Shown here piece after piece: positions 1 to 11,372 of a stretch of DNA of 64,000 nt. The first letter of the stretch is position 1; each line of letters begins with the position of its first letter. The position numbers were made by a program, and so were the translations under genes. The notes below the pieces were generated by a model, which saw nothing but the letters and a program-made list of their open reading frames with translations, made no database searches and was not told where the DNA came from. Origin of the DNA: Tupaia tana (lineage: Eukaryota > Chordata > Mammalia > Scandentia > Tupaiidae); NCBI GenBank assembly GCA_026018925.1, contig JAKSZU010000003.1, positions 7,236,367 through 7,300,366 of the forward strand, read 5' to 3'.

Positions 1-47
1 TTACCACTCATGTTTCAAAAAAGCTATTCCTTTTTAAGAATTATCTT

Positions 48-93
48 ATTTAATTTTTATTTATTTATTTATTTATATTTTAGTTTGACCAGA

Positions 94-127
<34 letters not shown>

Positions 128-216
128 AGCAAGCGGCCAGGTCCAGGACTCAAACCGCAGTTGGCCATGTGGGAGTCCAGCGCCCTTACCCTCCACGCCA
201 CCTGCCGCCCCCCAGA
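48..216 (-). mobile_element. tRNA SINE type C
   Basis: Complete short element in reverse: ATTTATTTA tail, (GA)n tract at about 91-124, GGACTCAAACC B box, head to CACGCCACCTGCCG. Confidence 0.85.
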
Positions 217-436
217 AAAGCTATTCTTTAAGCGCAGACAAAAGCTGAGAGGTTATCACCAACAGTCTCTCACTAAAGAAAACTCCAGAATGTATACTTT
301 AAAGAAAAGGGAAAGGATCCTGGATGGGAACACCGAGCTACAAGGAGTATGAAAAAGGAAAGCAGTAGGCAGGTAAGTAATCTACAAGTCATTGACCGTA
401 TAGCTCAATGCAATGTGTAACACACGCTTTTTTGTT

Positions 437-875
437 TTCCTATTGGGTGCATGTGCTCACCCCAGAGAGACAGAGAGGAGGAGAGAGAGGAAAAGTGAGA
501 AATCACTCTTCAGTGAGGATGGCCATGCCACAGTCCCTTCTCCTCCATTCTCCTCTAGGAATTTTGGGTATGCACTCGCATATGCCTGGCATGTTTTTCT
601 TTTTTTTTTATTTTAATTTTTTCATTATTGTTATTTCAATTTGTTATAGGCACATGCACTCACCAGAAAGACAGAGAAAGAGGGAAAGTGAGAAAGCAAG
701 CTGCTAGGTCTGAGACTGTAACTGCAGTCAGCCACGTGGGAGTCCAGCACCTTAACCACCACGCCACTTGCTGGCCCCTAGCAGGTTTTTCAAGCCACCA
801 AGTCCAGAACTTGAACCAATCAGCCAGCCATGTGGGAGCCAGCTGCCTTGACCTCCATGCCACCTGCTGGCCCTG
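437..875 (-). mobile_element. tRNA SINE type B split by a type C SINE (601-779)
   Basis: The type B body is at 437-600 and its head at 780-875. Between them lies a complete type C element in the same orientation. Confidence 0.8.
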
Positions 876-966
876 TAACTTAGAACTTTAAAAAAGATAA
901 AAAGTAGAACACTATTTAAACAACAATAATACATAAGAAAATAAATGATCAAAACTAAAGTATTGT

Positions 967-1236
967 GGGAACCAGCAGTTAGCGTAATGGCTATGTCGCT
1001 GGACTCCCACGTAGTCGACCGCGGTTCGCGTCCCGGACCCGGTGGCTTAAAACTCACGCCGGGTGCGTGTGCGTGCGTGCCCAAGATCCCGAGAGGAGAA
1101 TGGAGGAGAAGGGATTGCGGCGTGACCATCCCCCCTGGGGGGTGATTTCTGGCTTTCTGTCTCTCTGTCTCTCTCTGTCTGTCTGGCGAGCGCACACGCC
1201 CTATAGTAAAAACCTCTCCAAAAAAAAAAAAAAAAA
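967..1236 (+). mobile_element. tRNA SINE type A, young
   Basis: Full length, close to consensus (GTCGACCGCGGTTCGCGTCC), long A tail. Confidence 0.95.
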
Positions 1237-1337
1237 CAAAAACAAAAAAAAACCACTAAAGTATTGTAATGTCTTTATGTAATTTGAGGTAAGGGTAAAG
1301 ATATTAATTAGCTTTATACTCTTTAAATTTGCCCTCA

Positions 1338-1487
1338 GAGGGCCAGCCCATGGCATGGTGGTTAAGGCAGCTAGATCCCACATGGCATACCACACGGTTT
1401 GAGTCCTAGACATGGCAGCTTGAGAAACACACTGGGCACGTGTGCTTATGTCCCGAAATCCTGAAAGGAGGGGAGATGGGGGACTCA
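1338..1487 (+). mobile_element. tRNA SINE type B, 3' truncated
   Basis: Head CATGGCATGGTGGTTAAGG to the GGAGGGGAGATGG body, then joins the LTR fragment. Confidence 0.8.
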
Positions 1488-1605
1488 CTCTCAGCTTCTG
1501 GTGCCACCGGCATTCCTGGCATTCCTTGGCTTGTAGACGCATCACTTGATCTCTGCCTCCATCCCCACGCGGCGTGTTTTCACATGGTGGCTTCGTCCAT
1601 CTTGT
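1488..1605 (-). mobile_element. MaLR/MLT-like LTR fragment
   Basis: CAGCTTCTGGTGCCACCGGC, CATTCCTTGGCTTGTAGACG and GATCTCTGCCTCCATCCCCA follow the same LTR as at 17080, a more upstream part. Confidence 0.5.
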
Positions 1606-1654
1606 GCTTCTGTAGCAGAATGCTCCAGACTGGTTGTTTCTGTTTGTCAGTTTG

Positions 1655-1800
1655 TCGTTAGAGGGGCATGTGCACTCACAGAGGGAGACAGAGGCAGCGA
1701 GGGGCAGAGGGAGAGGAAAAGCAACCCCCGGGGAAAATGGTCGCCATCATTTCTCTCTCCTTTCAGGATTTCAGGCATGTACACACATACACCCGGTGTG
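1655..1800 (-). mobile_element. tRNA SINE type B body, headless
   Basis: Reverse body from GGGGCATGTGCACTCACAG to CACACATACACCCGG. Confidence 0.65.
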
Positions 1801-2102
1801 TAATAACATGTTTTCAGTACACCGATCAGTGCATGGCGAAGGTAAGTTCTTTCTACACGTTTGTTAAATGGGTTTTCAATTTTCTGGTATTTTTTTTTCC
1901 CATAATGTCCTGTAATCATTCTTTCACAGTCTAAAGAATCATCAGTTCTTTCTTTTCCCCAATATTATTTTTGTCATCTTTCTTATTTTACTTAATCAGT
2001 TTTGCCAGAGGTGAATAAATGATGTATTTCTTCTCAAAAACTACCTTTGAGTTCATTCTCTTTTGTGTGTTTGTTTCCTCCTTCAATTATTTCTGTTTTC
2101 AC

Positions 2103-2219
2103 TTGGGCATGCACGCACATGTGCCTAGTGTGTTTTCAGGTCACCAGGTCTGGGACTGGAATTGTATGGTCGGCCATGTGGGATCCAGCACCTCAACCAC
2201 CACGCCACCTGCTGGTCTC
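2103..2219 (-). mobile_element. tRNA SINE type B head
   Basis: Reverse head with CACCAGGTCTGGGACTGG and CCACGCCACCTGCTGG. Confidence 0.7.
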
Positions 2220-2446
2220 TCACTGTGTGGTTTCCTGCATTCAGTACTCACTCAGATTCATCCATATCCTCATTCTCTCAGTGTCTCTCTCTTCCTTCCT
2301 CCACTTCTGTCCTTTCATCTAGATCATTTCCTTGCTCTTGTGTTACACACTTTAGAATTTCTTTTAGTGCAAGGAATACCACTGTTGGTGAATTCTTTCG
2401 GTTTTTGCTTGTCTGAAAGTATCTGCATTTGTCTGTTTAATTTTAG

Positions 2447-2672
2447 GTGATTGCCACGGGGCACATGCACTTTCTGGAGAGACACAGAGAGAGGGGAATT
2501 GAGAAACCACCACCCAGGAGGACGACCACACTGCAGCCCCTTCTCCTCCATTCTCTTCCTGGAATTTTGGGCACACACGCACATGCGCCTGGTGTGATTT
2601 TCAAGCCACTGGGTCCAGGACTTGGAACTAAGGTCAGCCATGTGGGAATCCAGCACTGTGCCACCCAGTGTC
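2447..2672 (-). mobile_element. tRNA SINE type B
   Basis: Near full-length reverse copy; diverged head. Confidence 0.8.
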
Positions 2673-2800
2673 TTGATTTTACCATCGCTCACAAATAATA
2701 TTTCACCTGAGCACATAGTTTTAGGTTAACAGTGATAGTATTAGTGTACCAGATCCCACTGCTTTTCAGCTTTCATTGTTGCCCTTAAGAACTCAGTTGT

Positions 2801-3063
2801 TGGAACCAGCAGTTGGTGTAATGGCTATGTCGCTGGACTCCCATGTAGTTGACTATGGTTTGAGTCCCAGATCCAGTGACTTAAACTCACACTGGGCACG
2901 TTTGCATGAGTGCCCAAGATCCCAAGAGGAGAATGGAGGAGAAGGGATTGTGGTATGGCTATCCCCCCTGGGGGGTGATTCATACTTTCTGTCTCTCTGT
3001 CTTTCTCTTTCTGTCTTTCTGGAGAGTGCACACACCCTATAGCAAAAACCTCTCCAAAAAAAA
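2801..3063 (+). mobile_element. tRNA SINE type A
   Basis: Full length with target duplication AAGAACTCAGTTGT on both sides. Confidence 0.95.
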
Positions 3064-3124
3064 AAAGAAAGAACTCAGTTGTCAATCTAATTGTTGCTCC
3101 ATTGAAAGTAATGTCTTTAGTTTT

Positions 3125-3294
3125 TAAATTTCATTTATTATTATCATTATTATTATTTAATTTGCTATAGGGCATATACACTTGCCAGACAGAAAGAGAG
3201 AGAATGTGAGAAAGCAAGCCACCAGGTCCAGGACTCAAACCACGGTTGGCCATGTGGGAGTCCAGTGCCTTAACTATCAAGCCTCCTGCCAGCC
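3125..3294 (-). mobile_element. tRNA SINE type C
   Basis: Reverse short element, TTATTATTATT tail, GTCCAGGACTCAAACC head. Confidence 0.85.
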
Positions 3295-3669
3295 TCAGTA
3301 ATGTCTTTATTTTAATGATCTTTTAAGAGTGTCTTGGTATCCTGGCTTTCTGCAGTAATGCTAAGAAGTGATTTAATTGTGTTTATTATGCTTGAGATTC
3401 ACTGGGGTCCTTGACTGTAAAGACTGATGTGTTTCATCTTCCTCATGTTGTATCTGTTTCATTCTCTCTCATTTCTTCTTTCAGGACTCCAGTTAAGGAT
3501 AAATTAGACATCTCATTCTATCTTGAATTGTTCTGTGATGGAAAGGTTCCAAAACCTAGCCACATTGGTGGCCGGTTTTCTTCCCATCTGTTCTTACCCT
3601 TAGGGTCTCAGTGCAAGGCCAGAGTTGGTTTTATCAGCTTTTACGCTCCACGTGGACCCAGAACTCTGA

Positions 3670-3904
3670 CTTTTTTTGGGAAGGTTTTTGCTATAGGGCG
3701 CGTGTGCTCGCCAGAGAGACAGAAAGAGACAGAGAGGTAGAAAGCGAGAAACCACCTCCCAGAGGGGATGGCCACGCCACTCGGGATCTTGGGCATGCAT
3801 GCACATGCACCCAGAGTGAGTTTAAGCCACTGGGTCCAGGACTCGAACCGCGATCGAATACATGGGAGTTCAGCGACATAGCCATTATGCTAACTGCTGG
3901 TCCC
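3670..3904 (-). mobile_element. tRNA SINE type A
   Basis: Reverse; small internal deletion; imperfect target duplication AGAACTCTG / AGAATTCTG. Confidence 0.92.
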
Positions 3905-4439
3905 GAGAATTCTGGCTTCTAACCCCTTAGTCCTGAGAGGTTTCTAAAAGCTCCACACAGCTTCCCCACCACCTCTTCTAGACTGAGAACTGCACTCAGG
4001 CCAAAGCAGCTGGTGTGGACTTCCATCCTTTCCAGATCGCCATGTGCTGTTTCCTGTCTAACTAGTTAGTTCTTTGATGCTTTTAATGAGATATTTTTCA
4101 TAGTCCCAGCTTTTTTATTATTTCAAATTGTTTCGTTTGTCAAAAAAAAGAGAAAGATCCTCTGCAAGATTCTTCGGGTTTTTATGTTTTGTTTCATTAT
4201 TAAAGTTTCTTCATGAGAGAGAGAGACAGGTTCTTACACTGTGGTCTGCCCTGCAGCCCTCCCAGCCATCCAGATCAGACGTGCACATGCAGCCCTCGGA
4301 GTGGAAAGGGAGACCGCGGCCATGAGCCCTGATCCTCCCTGTGGCTCCAGCACCAAAGGGCAGAGCACTACTGCAGGGCCTCCTCCGAAAGCTTCTTCAT
4401 ACCCATTCATACGTCTCAAATATTCTACCTGAAACTTTA

Positions 4440-4678
4440 CTGAGAGAGATTTTTGTTATAGGTACCACATGCACTCACTGGAGAGACAGAGAGACAGAAA
4501 GCGAGAAACCACCCCCCAGGGGGATGGCCACACTGCAATCCCTTCTCCATTCTCCTCTCAGGATCTTAGGCACGCATGCACATGTGCCCGGAGTTTCAGT
4601 CCCCGGGTCTGAGACTCAAACCACAATCGACTACATGGGAGTCCAACAATGTAAACATTATGCCATCTGCTGGTCCCA
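4440..4678 (-). mobile_element. tRNA SINE type A
   Basis: Reverse full-length copy, moderately diverged. Confidence 0.9.
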
Positions 4679-4695
4679 TATCTGAAATATTTTTA

Positions 4696-4867
4696 AAAAG
4701 AAATACTTATTTTATTTATCATTTCTATTATTTTTTATTTTGCTACAGGGCATGTGTGCTCACCAGAGAGAGAAAGTGAGGAAGCAAGCCACCAGGCCCA
4801 GGACTCAAACCTCAGTTGGACATGTGGGAGTCTAGCACCTTCACCGCCACACCACCTGCTGGTCCCT
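4696..4867 (-). mobile_element. tRNA SINE type C
   Basis: Reverse short element directly beyond the previous type A copy. Confidence 0.85.
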
Positions 4868-5448
4868 ATTTTATCTGAATTTTTGAAAGTATTATATAAG
4901 GTGTGGTCTATGTGTAGGCACTTGCGCCAAGGAAATACTGACCCCAGGTATGAAAGAAATAGTCAGAGGAGAGAAGAAAGGGAGAAGGAGAACCAAGCAG
5001 CTAGAGAGGAGAGCCGAGGCAGCAGCCCGAGACGCTGCAGGGAGAGGAAGAGGCTGCTTTGGCGTGGTTCTCAAATCACCATTGCTGCCTGTAGGAAACC
5101 AGATGTATTTCCTCTATGCTTCACGAAAGGGTAGTAGCGAGGACAAAGAGCTTCCCTGTGCCTTCTTCCCGGAGATCAGTGGAGGTGAGAAATGAGACGC
5201 TGAATGTGAAGTCCCCTCGGACATGAAGGGAAGGGTCGGCGGTGGAGGTGGGCCTGGGCCGAGTTGATCAGCCTCTGAAGAGAGATGAAAGCCTGTAGTA
5301 CCACCTGGATGATGACCAGGGAGAACTTTAGGAGCTTGTCTTGATCCAGACTCTAAGTTCTATCACAAGTCATGGTGCGTTAATTTAATTTAATTGCCAC
5401 AGGTGTGAAGAAGGAGCAGAAATTCCCACACCTGCTCCAATGTTTAAA

Positions 5449-5500
5449 AGGGGGCACCTGGACTTGAACCAGGGCCCTCTTGATCTGCAGTCAAATGCTC
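5449..5500 (-). pseudogene. Truncated tRNA-Cys (anticodon arm to 3' end only)
   Basis: The 3' part of a tRNA-Cys is present: anticodon loop, a well-paired T arm and the CCCCC acceptor strand followed by TTTTAAA. The D arm and 5' acceptor strand are absent. A type A SINE starts 10 bases beyond, with its own target duplication (ATTCATAACTTCT), so the truncation predates the SINE. Confidence 0.8.
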
Positions 5501-5510
5501 ATTCATAACT

Positions 5511-5775
5511 TCTTTTTTTTTTTGAGAGGTTTTCGCTATAGGGCGCGTGCGCTCGCCAGACAGACAGAGAGAGACAGAGAGACAGAAAGCGAGAAATCAC
5601 CCCCCAGGGGGGATGGTCACACCACAATCCCTTCTCCTCCATTCTCCTCTCAGGATCTTGGGCACGCACGCACACGCGCCCGGCGTGAGTTTAAGCCACC
5701 GGGTCCGGGACGCGAATTGCGGTAGACTACGTGGGAGTCCAGCAACGTAGCCATTACGCTAACTGCTGGTTCCCC
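5511..5775 (-). mobile_element. tRNA SINE type A, young
   Basis: Reverse, full length, target duplication ATTCATAACTTCT; inserted beside the truncated tRNA-Cys. Confidence 0.95.
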
Positions 5776-6104
5776 ATTCATAACTTCTCACTAGCACCTT
5801 TCATCCGGGACACCACACCCGGGAGAGCTATGTATTGCTGGTTTGCTGTTTCTGCATGTTCCAGGAACCAGCAAGCCTTCTCCAGTGGAATCTGCCCTCC
5901 CTTCTTCCCTCTCCAACCTTGCCTAGTCCCCCCATTCAGCTCTCCCTTTTTTCAACTGTGAGAAGGGCCCCCGCCTCTTGAAGGACATGTACTCTGTTTA
6001 CCCAAAGACAGGAGTTCCTGAAGCTCCATTTTTAATGAACTTCGCACTCGACCCAGAAGGAGCTTTCTCCATATTCCCAAACCTTGAGGAAGGTGCTCAG
6101 TGAT

Positions 6105-6240
6105 TTGCTCACTAATTCATTCACTCCACAAACGCTCGAGGAACTTGCGGGGTGTCGGGCCCTGTCATTCATGTTGAGGACACAGAGAGAAATGAGACAT
6201 TGTCCTTGTGTCTTAGAGTCATCCAACCCAGAGACAAGCT
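6105..6240 (+). mobile_element. L2-like 3' end fragment
   Basis: CTAATTCATTCACTCCACAA, GGGTGTCGGGCCCTGTCATT and GAGGACACAGAGAGAAATGA follow the L2 3' region (attcattcaacaaa ... ggcactgt ... ggatacag). Confidence 0.5.
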
Positions 6241-6790
6241 AACAAACCAAAGTGTTTCCGCAAAAGTGGCAAAAGCTTAGCCAAGTCTGCGGGAACAGAG
6301 AGTAGGAAGCTGCCCTGCCGGGGAGTCTGGGGAGGCTTCCTGGAGATGACAAGGAAGACTGGCCAGATGAAGAATCTTGGGAGATCTTCAGGCCAAGAGA
6401 AGAATAAAAACAAAGGTTTTTTTTCTCTGAAATGCGACCCTGCAAGGCTGACCCGCATGGGAAAGTTCTAGACTTGCTTCCAGGCACCTCCCTGAGTACA
6501 CCTGGCATTAATGTGCCATGGTCCGGACCCAGATGGAGCTGGGGGGCCTTAAGACAGCAGCTCAGCAGTGTGCAGGGCAAGCTGGATCCGCATGGCTTAC
6601 TGGGGTCCAGTCCTGGTCCCAGCAGCAACATGGCGGAGCATGTGTGCGACGTCCAGGATCCAGACACTGCGGAGAATTACAGGAAAAAGGACCGTGGCCT
6701 GAGCAGGCCTGACTGCAGGTGCTCTCTCTCCACCCCGTCATGCACACGCCTCCTCTTTGGTATTAAAAAAATAAAAACCTGTTTGGAGTA

Positions 6791-6822
<32 letters not shown>

Positions 6823-6826
<4 letters not shown>

Positions 6827-7052
6827 AAAGAGAGATTTTTGCTATCGGGCACGTGCATATGCTGGAAAGACAGAGAAAGTGAGAAATCATCCCCTGGAGG
6901 GATGGCCATGCTGCAACTCTCCTCCTCCATTCTCCTCCTGGAATTTTGAGCATGCACGCACACATGCCTGGTGTGAGTTTCAAGCCTCCAGGTCCAGGAC
7001 TCGAACATGGTTGGCCATGTAGGACCTCAGCCTCTAAGCCACCTGCTGGCCC
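6823..7052 (-). mobile_element. tRNA SINE type B
   Basis: Reverse; a (CT)n run at 6793-6822 abuts it. Confidence 0.85.
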
Positions 7053-7246
7053 ATCTCTCTGTCTTCTGTTTCTCTTCCTTGTGGAAGAAATAAAACAAAA
7101 CAAAAAACAAAAACTTAAAAACATAAGGTCAGATCAGTCTGGGGATCAGTGAGGCTAGAGACTGGTGTGACAATGGAGGTGAGCAAGTCACACAAGTGCC
7201 TGTGACACAGGACAACATCCCGAGGCCATCTAAAAGCAACTTTACT

Positions 7247-7319
7247 AGGGGGCACCCAGATTTGAACTAGGGACCTCTTGATCTGCAGTCACATGCTCTG
7301 ACCCCTGAGCTATGCCCCC
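7247..7319 (-). tRNA. tRNA-Cys(GCA) variant copy, possibly a pseudogene
   Basis: A 73-nt minus-strand tRNA-Cys with intact acceptor stem and GCA anticodon. It has one extra base in the D loop (CAGGGGTCAGAGC), a G-A mismatch in the anticodon stem and a G-T pair in the T stem. A T4 run lies about 15 nt downstream. Function is doubtful but it is clearly a tRNA-Cys gene copy. Confidence 0.75.
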
Positions 7320-7348
7320 ACACCTACCTTTGGGTCTTACCTGCACCT

Positions 7349-7631
7349 TTTTTTTTTTTTTTTTTTTTTTTCTTTTTTTGGAGAGGTTTTTGCTATAGGG
7401 CGTGTGCGCTCGCCAGACAGACAGAGAGAGACAGAGAGATAGAAAGCAGGAAATCACCCCCCAGGGGGGATGGCCACGCCGCAATCCCTTCTCCTCCATT
7501 CTCCTCTCGGGATCTTGGGCACGCACGCACACGCGCCCGGCGTGAGTTTAAGCCGCCGGGTCCGGGACTCGAACCGCGGTCGACTACGTGGGAGTCCAAC
7601 GACATAGCCATTACGCTAACTGCTGGTCCCA
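7349..7631 (-). mobile_element. tRNA SINE type A, young
   Basis: Reverse full-length copy, 24-base T tract, target duplication TTACCTGCACCTTTT; lies just past the variant tRNA-Cys. Confidence 0.95.
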
Positions 7632-7645
7632 TTACCTGCACCTTT

Positions 7646-8837
7646 TGAACTGTGCAGCTGACTGCTGAGGCCCTGGCAGGACAGCCCCAGCCGCTGACAG
7701 CCCCAGCTGCTGACAGCCCGGGCTCTGCTCACTGCTCCGCCCCCCACACCTCTCACCATCTCCCTCAGGCGGGCGCCTCTGCCTTCCCGCCCTGTTCCGT
7801 CTGCCCCGCAGGGACCCTGGGAGCCCTGGTTGGCTTTTCCTCTCCTGCACTAGGGTCCTGAGGAGCAGAGAGGTCTCGGAGGAGCAGGTCTGGGACGAGA
7901 ACCTGGCCACGACCACGTACGGGGGACACAAGATGACCCCGTTTCCTCTCCCCGGCACGTGCTACTCACTCAGCCTCCCAGCCCCACAAGCCGTGCACTT
8001 TTAGGGGTGCCGAGGAACCAGCTCCAGTTCTCTGGAGAAGAAAACTGGTGGGGTGGGAGACTAGCTCCTCTGTCACCGGCTGAGTCCTCAGAGCACCAGG
8101 ACGGGCTCCCGGGCTCCCGGCAGGGGCAGGGGCAGGTGGCGGGCTGCGGAGGTGGCGGGGGCGAGTGTCCTCTACCTGAAAGCTGGACACTGCAGGACAG
8201 GCCCTGACACGCCACTGGAGGAGAAGCCAATGGGCATGGACTCCCCTCGGCCCTCCCCTCCCTCCCCTGGCGGCACCTCCTAGAGTCTCTGCTGCTCACG
8301 AGGACTCCGGGTAATGGCTCTGCCCGGAGATGCTGCAGGGCCCTGACGTCCTGGCTGGCTGTGCCCAGCTCGCCGGGCGCTCTGAGGTGCCCTCACGCTC
8401 TGCGGTGTCTTTTCTCAAAGCCAGTTCCAGGGGCCAGAACTGACCAGGCTCCCATGACCATGAGACACCCTAGTGCCAACAACCATGGGGGGAGGGTTGG
8501 CCACCGGGCTGGCCAGGTGGGAGGAAAGAAAGGGACCCACCCTGCGCTGGGTGTCCTGAGGCTCAGTCCCTGCCTGGAGGGAGCCTGTCCCTGCCAGCCT
8601 TTTGGGTCACCTTTCCCCTGGCAGTGAGGCCACTGGTTGACTCCCCCCTACACCTGGGGCTCCAGCGCCCTGTCCCCACCACCTCTCCTCTCCCTGCCCC
8701 ACGGCACTGGGTGCAGCCTGTCTGGGCAGCTCTGCTGGGAAGTGGGCCTGAGGGGCTGAAGAGCCAAGGGTCTGCTCCCGGCTCTGCCGGCAGGAATGCA
8801 GAGGAGCAAACGAGACTTCACTCCCTGGACCAGCTCA
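7646..8837. other. GC-moderate single-copy DNA, no gene recognised
   Basis: Open frames are short and match nothing known to me; no splice-bounded homologous exon found. Confidence 0.4.
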
Positions 8838-9000
8838 GGTAGCAGCGTGGCTAAGACACTGAGCTCCGCGTGTGGGACCCGCCAGGAGGCCCCGGTTCCG
8901 TTCCTAGTACAGCCTAAAGGCTGGAGCTCAGGAGGCTGAGACAGGAGAGTGCTGAGCTCGAGGGTAGCCTGAGCAACACAATAAGACTCCAAAAAATAAT
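8838..9000 (+). mobile_element. Chimeric SINE: tRNA-like head joined to a 7SL-like monomer
   Basis: The left half carries a tRNA-like B box (CCGGTTCCGTTCCTAG). The right half follows an Alu/B1-type 7SL monomer: CTCAGGAGGCTGAGACAGGA, then TAGCCTGAGCAACACAATA and AGACTCC plus an A tail. Only copy in the window in this orientation and form. Confidence 0.55.
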
Positions 9001-9005
9001 ACTTT

Positions 9006-9178
9006 AGAGGACCAGCAGGTGGCGTGGTGATTAAGGCTCTGGACACTCCCACATGGCCAGCCATGGTTTGGGTCCTCCACCTGGTCGCTTGCTTTCCCAC
9101 TTTCTCTCTCTCTCTCTTCCTGGGTATCTCTCTCTGGTCAAATTAAAATAAATGAGTAAGTAAAATTTTAAAAATAAA
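9006..9178 (+). mobile_element. tRNA SINE type C
   Basis: Forward, ends TCTGGTCAAATTAAAATAAA. Confidence 0.88.
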
Positions 9179-9221
9179 TTTTAAAAAGTAATACTACTTT
9201 TAAAAGAGAAAAAGACTCAGC

Positions 9222-9297
9222 CCCTTTCGGGACTTGAACTGTGTAGTTGGCCATGTGGGATCCAGGTGCCTTAACCACCATGCCACCTACTGGCCCC
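9222..9297 (-). mobile_element. tRNA SINE head fragment
   Basis: Reverse head only (GGGACTTGAACTG to ACCTACTGGCCCC). Confidence 0.7.
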
Positions 9298-9544
9298 TCT
9301 GCCATTGTTTTGGTTAATTGTGAGTACCAGAGAGAAAGGGTTACTAGGCAGAGCTGCAATCCGTAAGCATCAGGAAGTAGGAAGTGCGGGCTCTGAGTGT
9401 GGGCGGCTGTGCAGTTCCAAACCTGCTCATGCCGTCTCAGCCACAGGGAGAGAGGGAGGGGCCCAGGGGCCTCTCCAGGAGGACACACTGTGTGCAGAGG
9501 CTGCTTTGTAACTGTTTGGTGTAGAGGAAAAAACTTGTAACTTT

Positions 9545-9783
9545 GGGGGCCAGCGGGTGGCATGGTGGTTAAGGTGCTGGATCCCACATGGCCGATTGCA
9601 CAGTTCAAGTCCCAGACCCGGCAGCCTGAGGAACACACTGGGCACATGCGTGTGCGTGCTCAAAATCCCAGGGGAAAATAGAGCAGGGATTGTGACATGA
9701 CCATCCCCCTGGGGGAGTGATTTCTCAGTTTCCCTGTCTCTCTCTCTCTCTGTGTCATGTATTCTACAGCAAAACTGAAAAAA
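9545..9783 (+). mobile_element. tRNA SINE type B
   Basis: Forward full-length copy ending ATTCTACAGCAAAACTG. Confidence 0.88.
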
Positions 9784-10250
9784 GATTGGCCTTGTACCCA
9801 GGAGCTCAAGGTCAGAGGACTGTCCCACAGCGGAGACGTCCTCTGGAGAGCAATACTGCGGGAGAGGCCTCTGCGCCACTGCCAAGGGCTGGTGGGATGA
9901 GCGTCAGGCGCAGACCGAAGAGAAATGGTTTTCTTGTGGCTGCCACTGGCCACCGCGTGGGGGAGGGAACGAGAAGGTTCCGAGTGCTGCGGGCTGGACC
10001 TGCAGACAGGCAGGTGGTGGAGAAGGGGCAGCGGTCAGCCCAGCCCACTCAGCTCCTCACACTGCCATTGTAACAGCCTCACTTCCCCGGGCTCCTGCAA
10101 ACGTAGCTGGGTCTGATCCTGTCGCTCCCTCTGGTGGACAGCTGCTCACTGTCCTCTCAGCAGCCATTCCTTCTGCTCTTTCCCCCTTCTCAGCACCTTC
10201 GTCCCAAAACGCTGCCTCCCAAAAACTGAACCTAAATAGTATTGAAAATA

Positions 10251-10322
10251 AGGGGGCACCCGGATTTGAACCGGGGACCTCTTGATCTGCAGTCAAATGC
10301 TCTGCCACTGAGCTATGCCCCC
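10251..10322 (-). tRNA. tRNA-Cys(GCA), intact
   Basis: A 72-nt minus-strand cloverleaf: acceptor GGGGGCA pairs with TGCCCCC, anticodon loop CTGCAGA (GCA), A box TAGCTCAGTGG, B box GGTTCAAATCC, discriminator U. The downstream TTATTTTC gives a T4 Pol III terminator. It reads like the mammalian tRNA-Cys consensus and lies in the expected neighbourhood of a known mammalian tRNA-Cys cluster. Confidence 0.95.
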
Positions 10323-10879
10323 TGCTGGTGTTGTGCCTCTTGATAATATCATGTCGCCTTTGGAAGCATGTTGCATTAACACTGTGGTTAGTGAGAGGTG
10401 TTCAATTAGGGATGATGTAAAGTGAAACAAGGAATGAACTGGGACACCACGAGGGAGAGAGCAGGGAGGCTGACTTCCAGGAGCTCAGACTCTATCAGGG
10501 CTCCATCCCTCCAGCTTTATCCTCTGGTTGCCATGGAGAAAAAGGACGGGTCTGAGGAGTCCTAGGGGAGGGCTTAGTCGGTTTGGCTTGGGTCTGTGCC
10601 TGCCCCTGACTGCAGTGGGCTGGGTGGCGAGTGGTAAAACCATACAAAGAGCAGGGTCTTCTAAGAACGCACCTGCTCCCACTCAGAATGTGCGTCTACA
10701 GTGTGGGCAGGAAAGGTGTTCTGGAAAAGAAGCGGGGCAGCCACACACGGCCACGGGGCACCACTGCTGCTCTGGGCCTCTTCTGTTGAGGCTCTTTAAG
10801 GAAGACTAGCACCCTGTGTCCCGCTGCACAGGCCATCGGGAGCCCACACCAGCTTCCCAATGGCCTCCACTCACCCACC

Positions 10880-11100
10880 CCGCAAGCGCTCGGGCGTTCC
10901 TACTGTGCGCCCAGCCCTAACAGTCACGCGGTCTCAGCCAGCGGAGCTTACAGCTCAGCAGAAACGCCTGACATGGCAACCATGATAATAACACGGTGTG
11001 AGACGGGCACTCGGGGGACGCAGAGAGGGCTTTAATTACAAGCCTGGGAGGGGACTGGGGTAATGGCATACTCCCTGTGTGAGATGGTCTTAGCTTTGCG
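10880..11100 (+). mobile_element. L2-like fragment
   Basis: GTTCCTACTGTGCGCCCAGC, GCGGAGCTTACAGCTCAGC and AATAACACGGTGTGAGACGG fit a diverged L2 3' end. No gene seen in the interval. Confidence 0.4.
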
Positions 11101-11125
11101 GAGCTTACTTAATAGACAAGGGAGG

Positions 11126-11372
11126 GGCCAGAAGTTGGCATAGTGGCTATGTCGCTGGACTCCCACGTAGTTGGCTGCGGGGTGAGTCCTGGACCTGGTG
11201 ACTTAAGCTCACGCCAGGCGCATGTGCATGCGTGCCCAAGTTCCCGAGAGGAGAATGGAGAAAGGACTGGGGTGTGGCCATCCCCCGGGGGGTGATTTCT
11301 CACTTTCTGTTTCTCTGTCCTCTCTCTTTCTGGCAAGTGTTCGTGCCCTATAGCAAAAACCTCTCCAAAAAA
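11126..11372 (+). mobile_element. tRNA SINE type A
   Basis: Forward, target duplication AGACAAGGGAGG. Confidence 0.93.
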
